Shown: positions 1 through 36,656 of the stretch, piece by piece | Position numbering within the stretch: position 1 is the stretch's first letter | Layout: the number at the start of each line of letters is the position of its first letter | NCBI RefSeq assembly: GCF_010015445.1 | Contig: NC_053133.1 | Location: 7,858,309 to 7,922,308, forward strand | Direction: 5' to 3' | DNA from: Perca fluviatilis | Lineage: Eukaryota > Chordata > Actinopteri > Perciformes > Percidae | Length of the DNA: 64,000 nt | The notes under the pieces: generated by a model | Told to the model about the DNA's origin: nothing | Seen by the model: the letters and a program-made list of their open reading frames with translations, nothing else | Database searches by the model: none | Position numbers and translations under genes: made by a program

Positions 1-3000
1 TTTCCAGAATGCTGCTGTGTGTTTCCCTTGCAGCCACAGCGGTGGAGCTTCAGCATCACTGAGGTGTACAGACAGGAAGAATGAGGCTTTTCCTGTTGTG
101 CATTCTCTAGCCATGAACCACACTCTCTCGTGGCCCAGAAAGCCAGGCGGCGGCTGCGGCGGTGGCGGCGGTGGCGGCGGTGGCGGCGGCGGCGGCAGCA
201 GCGGCAGCAGCGGCATCCACTCTCGGAAACGCTCGGCATCTGGTGCAACAGACAGCCTTGCATGTTAATGCCGAGTTAATATTATTATTATGAACTGCGA
301 GTGACTTCGCGTGTTAGTGAGCGCTCTGTCAAATTAATGTCGGTTCCACTAATGCCGCCGTCTATTTCATGTCACAAGTACACTCGCTTCAGACTCCCCG
401 CTTGCTCAGGCACACTGCGGCTGGATATGGAAACGCACAAAGGAACGCGAACGCGCGCGCGCGTACACACACACACACACACACACACGTGCATCCTACC
501 TCATGAAGATTCACACCCCTTCATCTCAACAGTAGATACATATTTACACACACACCCACACACACACACACACACACACCCTTTCTCTGCGAGAGACGAG
601 GGGAGGCAAATGAATGTCCTGACTCATTTATCACATAGCCCCAAAAGTACAGATGAATCTAGTGATGAGAATCTGTCCTGAGAAATGTCAGGAAGATATT
701 AACTCCAATACATCAAAGTGGAGCTGCAGTCTCTAAGCTGACTGCCAGCTGATGCTCCCAGCCTTTGGTTAAACGGGTGGGGGGGGGGGACACCACACCA
801 CACCACACCACACCAGCGACGATGTGATTTTTGCCAACTCTGACCATTTGTCACACATAAAACGAGTAAATAAAGACACAAGCGGCTTCCGTCCGAAGAA
901 TAACATCCGATGTGATGCGGAGCGAATTTCATTAGTGTGCAAACGCCATTCTTTAGATCTGTCTGATCTCAATGAAGTGTGAGAGTGAGGGGAAAGAAAG
1001 GAAGAGGGGCAAATTGCCTTTTCATGTAGATTTCACTAATCGCTTCCCTAACAAAATACGGCAGACTTGTACTAATAAGTAAGTTAAGGCTCAGTGGACA
1101 GATGGAGTGAAACAGCGCAGAGGCTAATGGAATTGAGAGCTTTCCATGCCTCCATGGGTGTCTTAATTGTCAAAAGGGAGAGTCTCGTATGAGCATTTCG
1201 CCACTCGCCTGCTGGATTGTGGGAAATCTAAATTGGAGTGCAACTCACTGGGCTTGCTTTTAAGCCAGAGCTTCTCTCGTGTGTGCGAGCTGGATCCAAT
1301 CCCTTATCCAGTGTCTGGAAACGAGTCCTGCGACTCACTCTTGTTTATTTGGGAACCAGCTTCAGCAAAAGTATACATTTCCAATGCAGCCAGTAGGAAC
1401 CGCAGTAGACTCGTATCTAAAATCTATAACTTCTGCTGTTCTGTGCCTTTTCATCCTGCGCTCTCTCCTGGAATGTATAATGTGCTCATTTAGTTTTTGC
1501 ATGGATTTATTGACTCATAAATATTCATTCTGAATGTCATATATGTGATTCATTTGAAGAAAGAAAAAAAAAAATAGCTTTCTCAATCTCAGCCAGCCAG
1601 GATTTATTGTCTCTCGTTGCTATTGTTATCACGATATACCTTTTTTTTTTTTTTATTTATTTTTATACATGGTAATCTTATTTTAGCTTTGCTGCTCTTC
1701 ACTTGTTATTACAGCACTGAAAAAAAAAAAATCCCAACCGCTGTGGTTCATTTGAGGGGAAATTGCTCGGTACGGGACTCCATGAGAGAGAGAATGTGCT
1801 TTTAATCTAAAAAGGTCAATGTGCGCCAGCTATTTCTGAGATTCACTGCAGGCTTATAATTGGGGCCTTGTCTGAAGACGAGGTAGAATTAAATGAAGAC
1901 AAAGTTACAGAGCATGTGGTTGGCCTTTGATGAGAATCAGGGAGTGAGGACCCTTCATTTGCAACCTTTAACCAGTCCAATAAGATCCGATATTGCATGC
2001 AATTCTAGAAGAAAAATAAGTAAGGGGGAGAAATGAAATGGTAATTAGTATTGATTACCTATGCGCCTATGACCCTGCGGTCACCTCTTGCATTCTTAAA
2101 TCAACCCAAATTATTGGGTATACTAATTTCATGCTCGGAGAGAAGTAGCCAGCAACATGGCAGTGTTTCCACAATGAAGCATGTTCCCATTGTGGTCCGA
2201 GGAAATGATAGCGATGGGAGGCATCTTTGTAGTGCACAGGCGTGGGTGTGAGGCTGAATCCAGCACACTGGTTTAATTTAAGGATGATAATTATTCTAGG
2301 GAGGGTCTGTGGGGAGTAAAGGTGATTCAGGTAGCTCTTTCTTCAAATTACATTTCACGTCACCGCGCTGTCGCTAAGCGATGGCCTCAGCCTGGCCATA
2401 TATGCATGTAATTACTCGCAGTTAAAACCGAACAAAAAGGGCCATTTAGGCGGGAAAAAGCAGCCCAATTACGTGTATACACAATTAATACACCCATGGG
2501 AAATTGAAAAATGTCTTTAAAAATGATAAGATTAATTCCTAATTATGGCTACAGACACGTGCACATTCACAAAAGGCCTCACACACGTAATCTGCTCTAG
2601 TAATAATAAGCCACCATGTAGTGAAAGTGTGAAGAGCAGAAGTGGACAGCGACTGATGGAGGGAATCTGTGTCATAATGCACCCGGTGAACCCGGCCACC
2701 AGCCATGTGCCAGTGCTCTGCCGCCACCTGCTGGCCTTTAGCTACAACATCAAGACACCAGCACCAGTGCACTCTGGGACTATTTTTTTATTTTTATTTT
2801 TTTTATTTAATCTTGTCAGAAATAATTGGTCAACTCTGTCTCACGGTAGAGGTATTGCCTAGACGTTTCTTAATCAAGAGACCACAAGATGCTTGTGTAT
2901 TTTCCGTTTTCACATTTCATCTCTGACATCTTTGGATTTATTGGAGAGGATACACATATTGTGTATTTTTTTTTTTTTCTTCAGTATTCCAGTCCCTTAA

Positions 3001-3647
3001 AGGATCAGATAGCTGGAAGCTGATTTTCTGTTTGTTTGTTTGTCTGTTTCTGTGTGTTTTAGATGACAAATTGAGCAATTTCTCTTTTTAATCTTTGAAA
3101 TCAGATGATATTAATGGATTTATTTTTATTTGCTGCCTTTTACATGTTTCTCTACTGGGTTTATAGTGTTGCTGATTTGAATGCCCAACAGAGCACCATC
3201 AACCCACTATGGATGGATGTTAAGACAATTGGCCGCTGGATGCAGACATGCAAAAGCCCCCTGGTCCAGAGAGGCCCCCAAATTAACAACCTATTTTTGT
3301 TGTCCAAGCTTTGGTGGAAACCCAAAGAATTTGGGAATTTATTCAAATTCTAGCAAAGATCCAAATGTTTCAATAGATATCGCAGGCTGAATTTTTGTAA
3401 AATGTGTATCAAATAGGGACCAAGTTATCTAGAATATTGCCATTAGATGGAATGGTGCAGCCATTAAAACGTGGAGTCTTGTGTTTCAATATTTCATGCA
3501 GTGAACATCATATGACTTAAGTGAAGAGCTGGAAAGAATGGGATAAAGAATAGATAGTTAGACAGAGTAAAATGTTTTTTAATAAACGTGGAGGGGTTAA
3601 GTAAATAAATCCAGAGACACTAATAGGGTACACTTCTCAAGTGGGAT
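1..3647. other. gene-free flank 3' of pfkp with microsatellites and conserved-noncoding-like DNA
   Basis: No supported exon. It holds a GGC repeat (146-214), CA runs (465-488, 546-579) and a short CACCA-type minisatellite (791-814). Between about 1000 and 2550 the sequence is non-repetitive, with many TAATTA-type homeodomain cores, and resembles vertebrate conserved noncoding elements; conservation cannot be tested here. Confidence 0.4.
146..214. repeat. GGC trinucleotide repeat
   Basis: Interrupted (GGC)n with GGT and AGC variants. It gives a Gly-rich open frame on the plus strand that has no other coding support. Confidence 0.85.
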
Positions 3648-3653
3648 TTTTAT
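3648..3653 (-). promoter_or_regulatory. candidate pfkp polyadenylation signal
   Basis: The minus strand reads AATAAA here, the first perfect hexamer found downstream of the stop codon. It would give a 3' UTR of about 650 nt. Other AATAAA matches lie further on (near 3339 and 3119), so the real site is uncertain. Confidence 0.35.
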
Positions 3654-4294
3654 TCTGTGGGAAACATTAGTCTCTTACTGTACACATAACTTGTTGGTGC
3701 ATTATGACAGACAGCTACTCAGTACAGCAGCGCCTACTGTTAATAAAATATCCATGTTTACGAGCAAAATAAGAAACAATGTTAAAAAGATAAATATTAG
3801 TTTCAGTGTAAAGCACAGCATGCAGTTTTCTTTGACTTGCAGCAGTAGAACTATATTGCATCAGTCTCTAATAAATATGCTGAACTTCACACTGGTTCTA
3901 GGCAGATATACACAATAGATAGTGTCTATTCTGTCGTCGTGCAGCTCTGAGCTTCAGAGCCTGCCTAAGCAACTGGACACAGAGAAAGTGCAATTTTAAA
4001 ACAGCGGGGGACAATAAACATCCAGGGCAACAAGGACACACAGCTGTGTGGATGTGTGCGAGAGAATGAGGGCGTTTGGTATTAAGGGCGCTGCACAGGC
4101 GAGGTTACAGTTCATGAGTTTGTCGAGACAAAACAGAGTGGAGTGACACCTAAGGAAATGACACAGACAGGAAATGAACACAGCATGTGGCCAAACAGAG
4201 ATGGCTGCTGATTACCGGAGCTCTTTTACTACACACGCGCCGACTCCTCACAGACATTCAGTCTTGCACACAGACTGGATTTTGTTTTAGGCCT

Positions 4295-30506
<26,212 letters not shown>

Positions 30507-30823
30507 TTTCACAGCGGTTTACTGTATATCCCAGTCCAATTCGATAAAAAAAAATACAACGGGACCGCAACAGTATAGAATTGTGCTAAAATGATGAAGG
30601 GCACTACACGTCCGCCCCCTCTACCTATTTTTGCCAGGCCGCTATGCTCTCCTTTTCCCTGTTCCGCATCTATTCGTCGATGTGCAAAGACTGACCGTGG
30701 GAAGAGTGATTGACATCGCCGTGAGCCAACCAGATCTCGATTTAGGAGTCCTTCCTTCTGATTTGAAACCAATTGGAGGAAATGTAGATGATATGCGGGC
30801 GGAGCAGACAGTGGGAGGATGCC
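30507..30823 (-). promoter_or_regulatory. probable pfkp 5' UTR and proximal promoter
   Basis: Upstream of the ATG the minus strand shows no TATA box but has a GC box (GGGGGCGG, plus-strand 30612-30619), and next to it an ACGTG core (30607-30611) of the kind bound by HIF or bHLH factors. The transcription start cannot be located from sequence. HIF control is a guess based on glycolytic genes in general. Confidence 0.4.
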
Positions 30824-31461
30824 GGTGTCATGCCAAGGTACTTATCCCCTCCAGGATTTGTATCTCCTGGCCGCGGGACCGCGCGTGCACTCAAAGCGGA
30901 GTCTAACTGCTGCGAATTCACCTCTTAAATGTAACAAATAGCGAAGTGGAAGACTTGACAGGGTTTTCCTGAGTTAACAAGGGTCTTATTTATCTACATA
31001 AATACGTTTATTTGTATGTTACATTAAGGCGACGTGTAAATTGTTTAATGCTTCGTTTATTATTGTGGCTTAATCAACAGATTTTTCCAAAGGTAGGCTA
31101 CATATTCCTTATAAGGATAATAGGCCTATAAGGCCTATCTACGTGAGTCATGCAGGTTTATAACACTAACTACTTAACATACAAAGGGTCTGTCCTGTCC
31201 TCATGTGTGTTATTTTCAGTGTTTACCAGGTCAAAGTGGACAGTGGAGATGTCTGCTGTTTTGTAGCAATAGTTACAGGTGAAAAACGGCCTGATATTTT
31301 GTGTATCCCCTAAGTAATTTTTGCCAGAAGAGAGCAGACATCTCCATATTATCTCAGGTTGTTTATTGTGACCTGGTAAACACTGAAAATAACACACATG
31401 ATGACAGGACAGGGCCAGGGGATACAAATCCTGGAGGGGATAAGTACCTTGGCGTGACACC
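30824..31461. mobile_element. split palindromic element upstream of pfkp
   Basis: The first about 49 bp (ggtgtcatgccaaggtactt onward) are the reverse complement of the last about 49 bp. A second, inner inverted repeat of more than 90 bp pairs 31188-31290 with 31330-31420. Together they form one long palindrome interrupted by about 315 bp of unrelated DNA (30873-31187). No target duplication was identified. Confidence 0.65.
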
Positions 31462-32468
31462 AGTGTGGAACGCAATTCTCAGGGACAAGGATGTTGTTGA
31501 GGGGTAAACCCACCTAAACTAAGTTTATTTTACTAAATTACTCTTAATTAGTCGGAAATATGACTAATGGAAGCAGCTGGAAGGCCACAACACACTGTAA
31601 CAAGTTCAATGTAAACGTTCCAGAGAAACAATGCTGCAATGTAGTAGCCATACTGTTATATCACTATGACGTATAATATGACGAATAATGTAACGAGTAG
31701 GCTAACTGGCTCAAAATGAATCAGTAATTATCACAGCCTGACGGAACCTTCATCAATTGATCATAGAAAAATGCTTTATAAAAAGATTGTTCATAATAAT
31801 AATAATTATAATTACTCAATATAATTTAACTTGGGCGTGTTGAGTATAAGTTTTTTTTTTTGTTTTGTTTTTTGCATATCTGTATTCATGTGTTTTGACT
31901 GTGTGATGTTTATTCTCTTTTTCTCATCTTTATTTTGTATTCTTGAACAATTTTCTGATCCAGTTTGCCCACATGTATCAGAAAATATATCCTCTTCACT
32001 TACCATTTCCCAGTCTGCACCCATAGATGTAGTTTTAAAACACATGTTGACACCTTTCTGAAATTTCAATTGGCTTTTTGTTGATTTCCTTATGATGTTT
32101 TTTGCCTGATGGTCACAATTTATCAAACTCTACTTTGAATTGCATCACTGAAACAACCCACTGTAGCCTTTCCCTTTGAGTTGTGATGAGGACGTGGTCT
32201 TAATACAGTTAGGCCTAAAACCCTTTGGCTGAATATAACTTTCATTTTCACAAAAGCTGAGATATTCAGAGAGCCACCCACTGATTTTTGTTGGTGCATG
32301 TCAAGATCTGATGTGGTCCTAGCTTTGGCCTTATTTCCTTTTTAGGCTATACAGTGAATTTGCTCAAAATCCCCCCCAAATATACATGCAATATCAGTAT
32401 TCAATTTAGATATTGTCTCACTGTCTCCATCCAGTGGTGTGAAGAACAAATTACCGGCACAAAGACAT

Positions 32469-33866
32469 TTAAAGGTGCTGTAGGTAGGATTAGCCGCTTT
32501 CCGACCGGAGGGATTTTTGCAGTTCCTAGAACATAAAATTCCTAGAACTCTTTTTTTTTTTTTTTTCTCGTGTTCCGACTGGACCAATTTGGGGATTTTT
32601 AAGTCCCTCTGGCTGCAGTTCCTGTAACTCTTTCAGCTCCTACTTCAGAGCACGGTCTTTTCGCTGTTCCCTTTTCCGCATAGGGACCTAGGTCAACGAG
32701 GGTCGAGTTTCCGGTACAGACAGACCAACAACGGGACAATTTTAACAGTTTTCACCATCTTGTTCATAACTAAATTCACTTCTGACATCCGTTTAAGGCG
32801 AGAAATGAACTGTTAACATTTCGAATATCGGTAGTCTTGCGAAAATTGATGCCGAATTGACAATTTGCTTCAAAGTTTTCGGAGGTGAGAAGCTCCATGA
32901 AGTGAGGCGACAGTCGGCAGGCGCCTGCCCCGGCCGCAAGCTCGCCGCTCGGCCATGTCCTGCTCAGAAACCCCGCTGTCAGCTGGAGGTCTCTCAGACC
33001 GCTCTCGTAAATAACAGGCTTTTATTTGGCCGTTGACGGTTCGTTTGTTTAAATATCACAACACATGTCCATCATAAGATTAACGGGAACCTGCGGTTAA
33101 CTGTCTTTTCGGAGTTAAACTCCACAAGCGTGCCCTGCGGGCTTGACAACCTTGCTGTCCGGCCGTCACACACACACACACGCACACAAACACACGTTCA
33201 CAACGCAGCCGGCAGAGGCGGGGGAGAGAGAGAGATACCCGTTTCGGGAGACTTGTTTAAATTATGACAAATATGCTATATACATTAGATTTAGTATGTA
33301 GTTCATACTTTTTTGGTGTATTTGTTTTCTGATTTTAACGCAACAAAGACCGTTGCCGTGCTTGCATCACTCCCTTACCCCTCCTATAGTCCCTATGGCC
33401 ACCTGGCTAGTGCGAATGCAAATTGAAAAAACGGCTTTGGGGGAGAGTAGTTAGTAGAACTGCTTAGAAGTGGACGTTTCCTATAATATGTTCCTGTAAC
33501 TACCTGGTCGGAAAGCGGCTATAGTGAAGATCCAGGACTTAGCCAAAAAATTTGAACATCAACAACTTCTCAGTCCCTCCCCCCTTTCTGCTAAAGCCCA
33601 AAACGTTCTCCTAAGCCCACAAGGGGGAATGAATGTGTGTGCATGAGCAGTGATTGACACACAGTTAGGACCCCCCCCTCGGCCCTGATTGGTGCATCTG
33701 AACAGGGAGCTATGGAGTTTTGCTAATTGCACTACAGGCTGTAGGTGGTGCCAGGTGGATTTTTTTTTAAATGACCTGCTTCATGTAGTTCTACTGGATC
33801 ATAGGGTCAGTTTCAGCAAATATGACAGAAAGTTAGTTTTATAAGGCTTACCTACTGCACCTTTAA
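32469..33866. mobile_element. TTAA-flanked MITE, interrupted by a second element
   Basis: Ends ttaaaggtgctgtaggta and tacctactgcacctttaa are inverted repeats starting in TTAA, the target of piggyBac-like elements. A separate element (32493-33519) has inserted just inside the left end, splitting it so that nearly all remaining sequence lies on the right. Confidence 0.75.
32493..33519. mobile_element. nested inverted-terminus element
   Basis: Termini gccgctttccgacc(gg) and ggtcggaaagcggc are inverted repeats flanked by TA on both sides. 1,027 bp, no open frame. The TA flanks suggest a Tc1/mariner or related target, but superfamily is unsure. Confidence 0.65.
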
Positions 33867-34021
33867 CTTGGGCACATCAACCAAAGGCAAATACTTTATT
33901 GTCTATAATTGCACTGAAATAGTATGTTCGGACTTCCGGTGAACGGCTGACCAATATGGCGGATTAGTCTTTGAGCTCCTCAAAGTTGGGTTGTACTTTC
34001 CCCTGAAATTCAAGTTGACTG

Positions 34022-34700
34022 TAGTGGTGGGCAGATCGAGGCTTCGTGAAACAATGAAACAGTTGAAGCAAAAGTGCCATATTGTGTCGAGGCTTCGAAA
34101 CAATCCGACACCCGTCTCAACAATGACACCTAGTGGTCACTTGCAGGTGTTGATCTGAAACAACCTTGACAACGAGCCATTAAAAAAAATATGTGAAGCT
34201 TGTAGGCTCCTCACTGTGCATAATGTTATTTTGGTCATAAAAAATGAATTAATAAAAGAAATCAAGCCACAATTTCTCACTTTTTTATAGATTTTTATTC
34301 CAATATATAAATTTCTCTGCTGTGGAAGGAGCCTACTTCTTTTTTTTTTTTACAGATAATGTCTCCAGCCTTTGAAAAAATCCTCACACAAGGGACACTT
34401 GTTGCTGGCATGCAAAGATATTTTTTAGCAAAGACATACAAATGAGGAAAGATTACTGCTCTCTCTTTCCAGTAAGTTAGGGGATCATGAGTGCTGGGCA
34501 AAAACGCATAGTTGAGGTATTTTTTCTCTTCCACTGTGGCATCAGCTGTAGCATTGTGTATCATCTTGGTTTCACAGATACGATCATCAAAACGTTCCCA
34601 TAAACTGTCCTGTGTTTTCTACTGGTGTTGATGTTGATTATGATGGGCCTGATGTTGACATTTGTGGCTCTGAATGAAAATGAAAACGGAGCTTCCATTT

Positions 34701-34740
<40 letters not shown>

Positions 34741-35151
34741 GTAGCTATATATGTAGACCCTATCTATCTATTAATGTGTCACTGTATGTAGGCTATACTG
34801 TCTGTCTCTAGCCTATCAGTCAATGTGTAAATTTAAATGTAAGCCTAAATATAACTAAACAAATCGCACTATAAATGTCTCTATATCACCAAAAATCCGC
34901 TATCTCAAAATCAAACTCCTCTCACAAAAACCCAAGAGATTGTGTGGTCTGTTCCAGACCCTGTCAATTAAACTCTGATTCGGCGGACCACGCCACCTGT
35001 CGAAACACTTGTGAAACACTCCGATGCTTCATTTAGCCGTAGTCACGTGACATGGGTGTTTTGAATCACGCTTCGGATCATGTTTCGAAACATCTGCGCT
35101 TGGGGATCTCAACAAAGTTTCGGAACGTCAGTTTCGCGTCAGCCATCCCTA
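34022..35151. mobile_element. hAT element inserted in the LINE 5' UTR
   Basis: Termini tagtggtgggc and gccatcccta are imperfect inverted repeats. The 8-bp target duplication gttgactg (34014-34021, 35152-35159) is perfect and lies inside LINE sequence, so this insertion is younger than the LINE. It holds a (TCTA)n run (34702-34741) and the 3' end of a transposase gene on the minus strand. Confidence 0.88.
34295..34564 (-). pseudogene. hAT transposase C-terminal dimerisation domain fragment
   Basis: Minus-strand frame with DPLTYWKERAVIFPHLYVFA, then KKYLCMPATSVPCVRIFSKA and GDII. This is the conserved hAT C-terminal pattern (YW, then FP.L..LA..YL..PATS...E/R.FS..G). The zinc finger and the catalytic DDE core are gone, leaving a relic. 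Confidence 0.8.
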
Positions 35152-35189
35152 GTTGACTGCTTCTGGAATAAACTATTTTGTCTGAAAAT

Positions 35190-36221
35190 ATGCCAGGGTG
35201 GGGCAAGAGAGGGCCTAGGAGAATGCAAGGAGATAAAGAACAGAACAATTTCGAACAAGACGAAGCACATGTGAACGCCGATGAAGAAGATGGCGACGGC
35301 GAGGCAACAACGCAGACCCTACATGAAACTATGCTAAGTATTAGCAAGCAGATAAGTGGCCTACGGACGGAGCTGAAATCGGATCTGGATGCTTTCAAAG
35401 CGGACATGAAACAAGAGATGATTACTCTTAAACAAGACATCAACCAACAACTAATAGTGACAAAGCTAGCGGTGCAGGAGCAGAGTGAAAAACTCGAAGA
35501 AGCCCCGAGTCGCATAGGAGGACTTGAGACTTGGTCAACGGCGGCTAACAACGTGCTCAGACAATCACTAAAGGAGCAAAAGAAGATGATGGACAAGATT
35601 AACGATCTGGAATCAAGGGGGAGAAGGAATAATCTGAGAATTTACGGGGTCCGCGAAGGAGAAGAGGGCAACTCCACGATAACCTTCGTTGAAAACCTAC
35701 TTCGAAGTGAAAAGTTGATCAGCGAGGGTACAGACCCGCAAATACAACGAGCTCACCGCTCCCTTGGCCCCAAACCCACCGCGGATGCCCCCCCACGATC
35801 CATCATCGTGAGCTTTCTTAAATTTAAGATCAAGGAGGCTGTACTGAAAAACGCGTGGCAGAAGAAGATACTCATACGAGATAAGCCCGTAGCTTTTGAC
35901 CATGACTACACCACGGCTGTGGTGCAACAGCGCCGAGCTTATAAACATATAAAGAGTGCGCTAAAGGCCAAAGACATCCGATTTCAATCACCTTTCACCA
36001 ACCTTCGAATCCATTGGGACACGGGCCCACGGTTGTACCACACCCCGGCGGAGGCTGCACGGGAGATGAGAAATCAGGGAATCGAGGTGGAAGAACCCCA
36101 GGACTGCGGAGAACTCGACACGGCTGTCCTGCTGGATCAGCTGGAGAGCGCATCACCATGGCAACTCGTCCCTCGCCACAGAGACAAGGAAGCTATCAAA
36201 CGCGTACGCGATCGGCTATAG
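35190..36221 (+). CDS. LINE ORF1: L1-type RNA-binding chaperone protein
   Basis: 343 codons from ATG (35190) to TAG, uninterrupted. Order: charged N-terminus, a predicted coiled coil about residues 50-150 (heptad-like Leu/Ile spacing with many Lys/Glu), an RRM-like part starting RRNNLRIYGVREGEEG, and a C-terminal domain with FDHDYTTAVVQQRR and HWDTGPRLYHTPAEA. This is the usual ORF1p layout (trimer coil, RRM, CTD) of L1 elements, which binds the element's own RNA. It is intact while ORF2 is not. A longer frame starting at a non-ATG codon upstream is ignored. Confidence 0.82.
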   Translation: MPGWGKRGPRRMQGDKEQNNFEQDEAHVNADEEDGDGEATTQTLHETMLSISKQISGLRTELKSDLDAFKADMKQEMITLKQDINQQLIVTKLAVQEQSEKLEEAPSRIGGLETWSTAANNVLRQSLKEQKKMMDKINDLESRGRRNNLRIYGVREGEEGNSTITFVENLLRSEKLISEGTDPQIQRAHRSLGPKPTADAPPRSIIVSFLKFKIKEAVLKNAWQKKILIRDKPVAFDHDYTTAVVQQRRAYKHIKSALKAKDIRFQSPFTNLRIHWDTGPRLYHTPAEAAREMRNQGIEVEEPQDCGELDTAVLLDQLESASPWQLVPRHRDKEAIKRVRDRL

Positions 36222-36656
36222 GAGTTTCAATGTACCCCGTCCTAACTAAAACTCAGCATGTCCTACAGGTACTTTCCGCCTGTTTATTTTGGGTCTAATA
36301 ACCCACGCATAAAACATGTGCTGATTAGATCTACGGTTGTAATTTGACAAAGTTGATTCTATTATAGGCTTTAGGAATATATTTACCCTATTTCGAGGAT
36401 GACAAGTTTGAGCTGGAATGAGTGAAACTCATGTTGCGTTATCACTAGTTCTGGGAGGGGGCCCTCGCTTCGTGCAAGGCTTTTCCCCCTCACTTAATGT
36501 TGGGATTATAACCCAGAGTGTACTTTTAGTATCTCATTTTGGAAGTCAATGTGTTCATGTTAAATACTTTTGTGTGTTCATTAGTTCATTTTTCTTGCTT
36601 TCTGTTTTGGAGGGTTTGGGAGGAGGAAGAGCTATATTTTATTTTATTGTTACCTG

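Noticed and set aside
17..268. Gly-rich open frame at the window start
   Set aside because: It comes from the GGC repeat; no domain or splice support on either side.
1167..1493. 108-codon open frame in the left flank
   Set aside because: No recognisable domain, no splice context, overlapping frames in other phases; better read as noncoding.
31812..32126. 104-codon minus-strand frame
   Set aside because: Lys/Asn-rich AT-derived frame without domain or splice signals.
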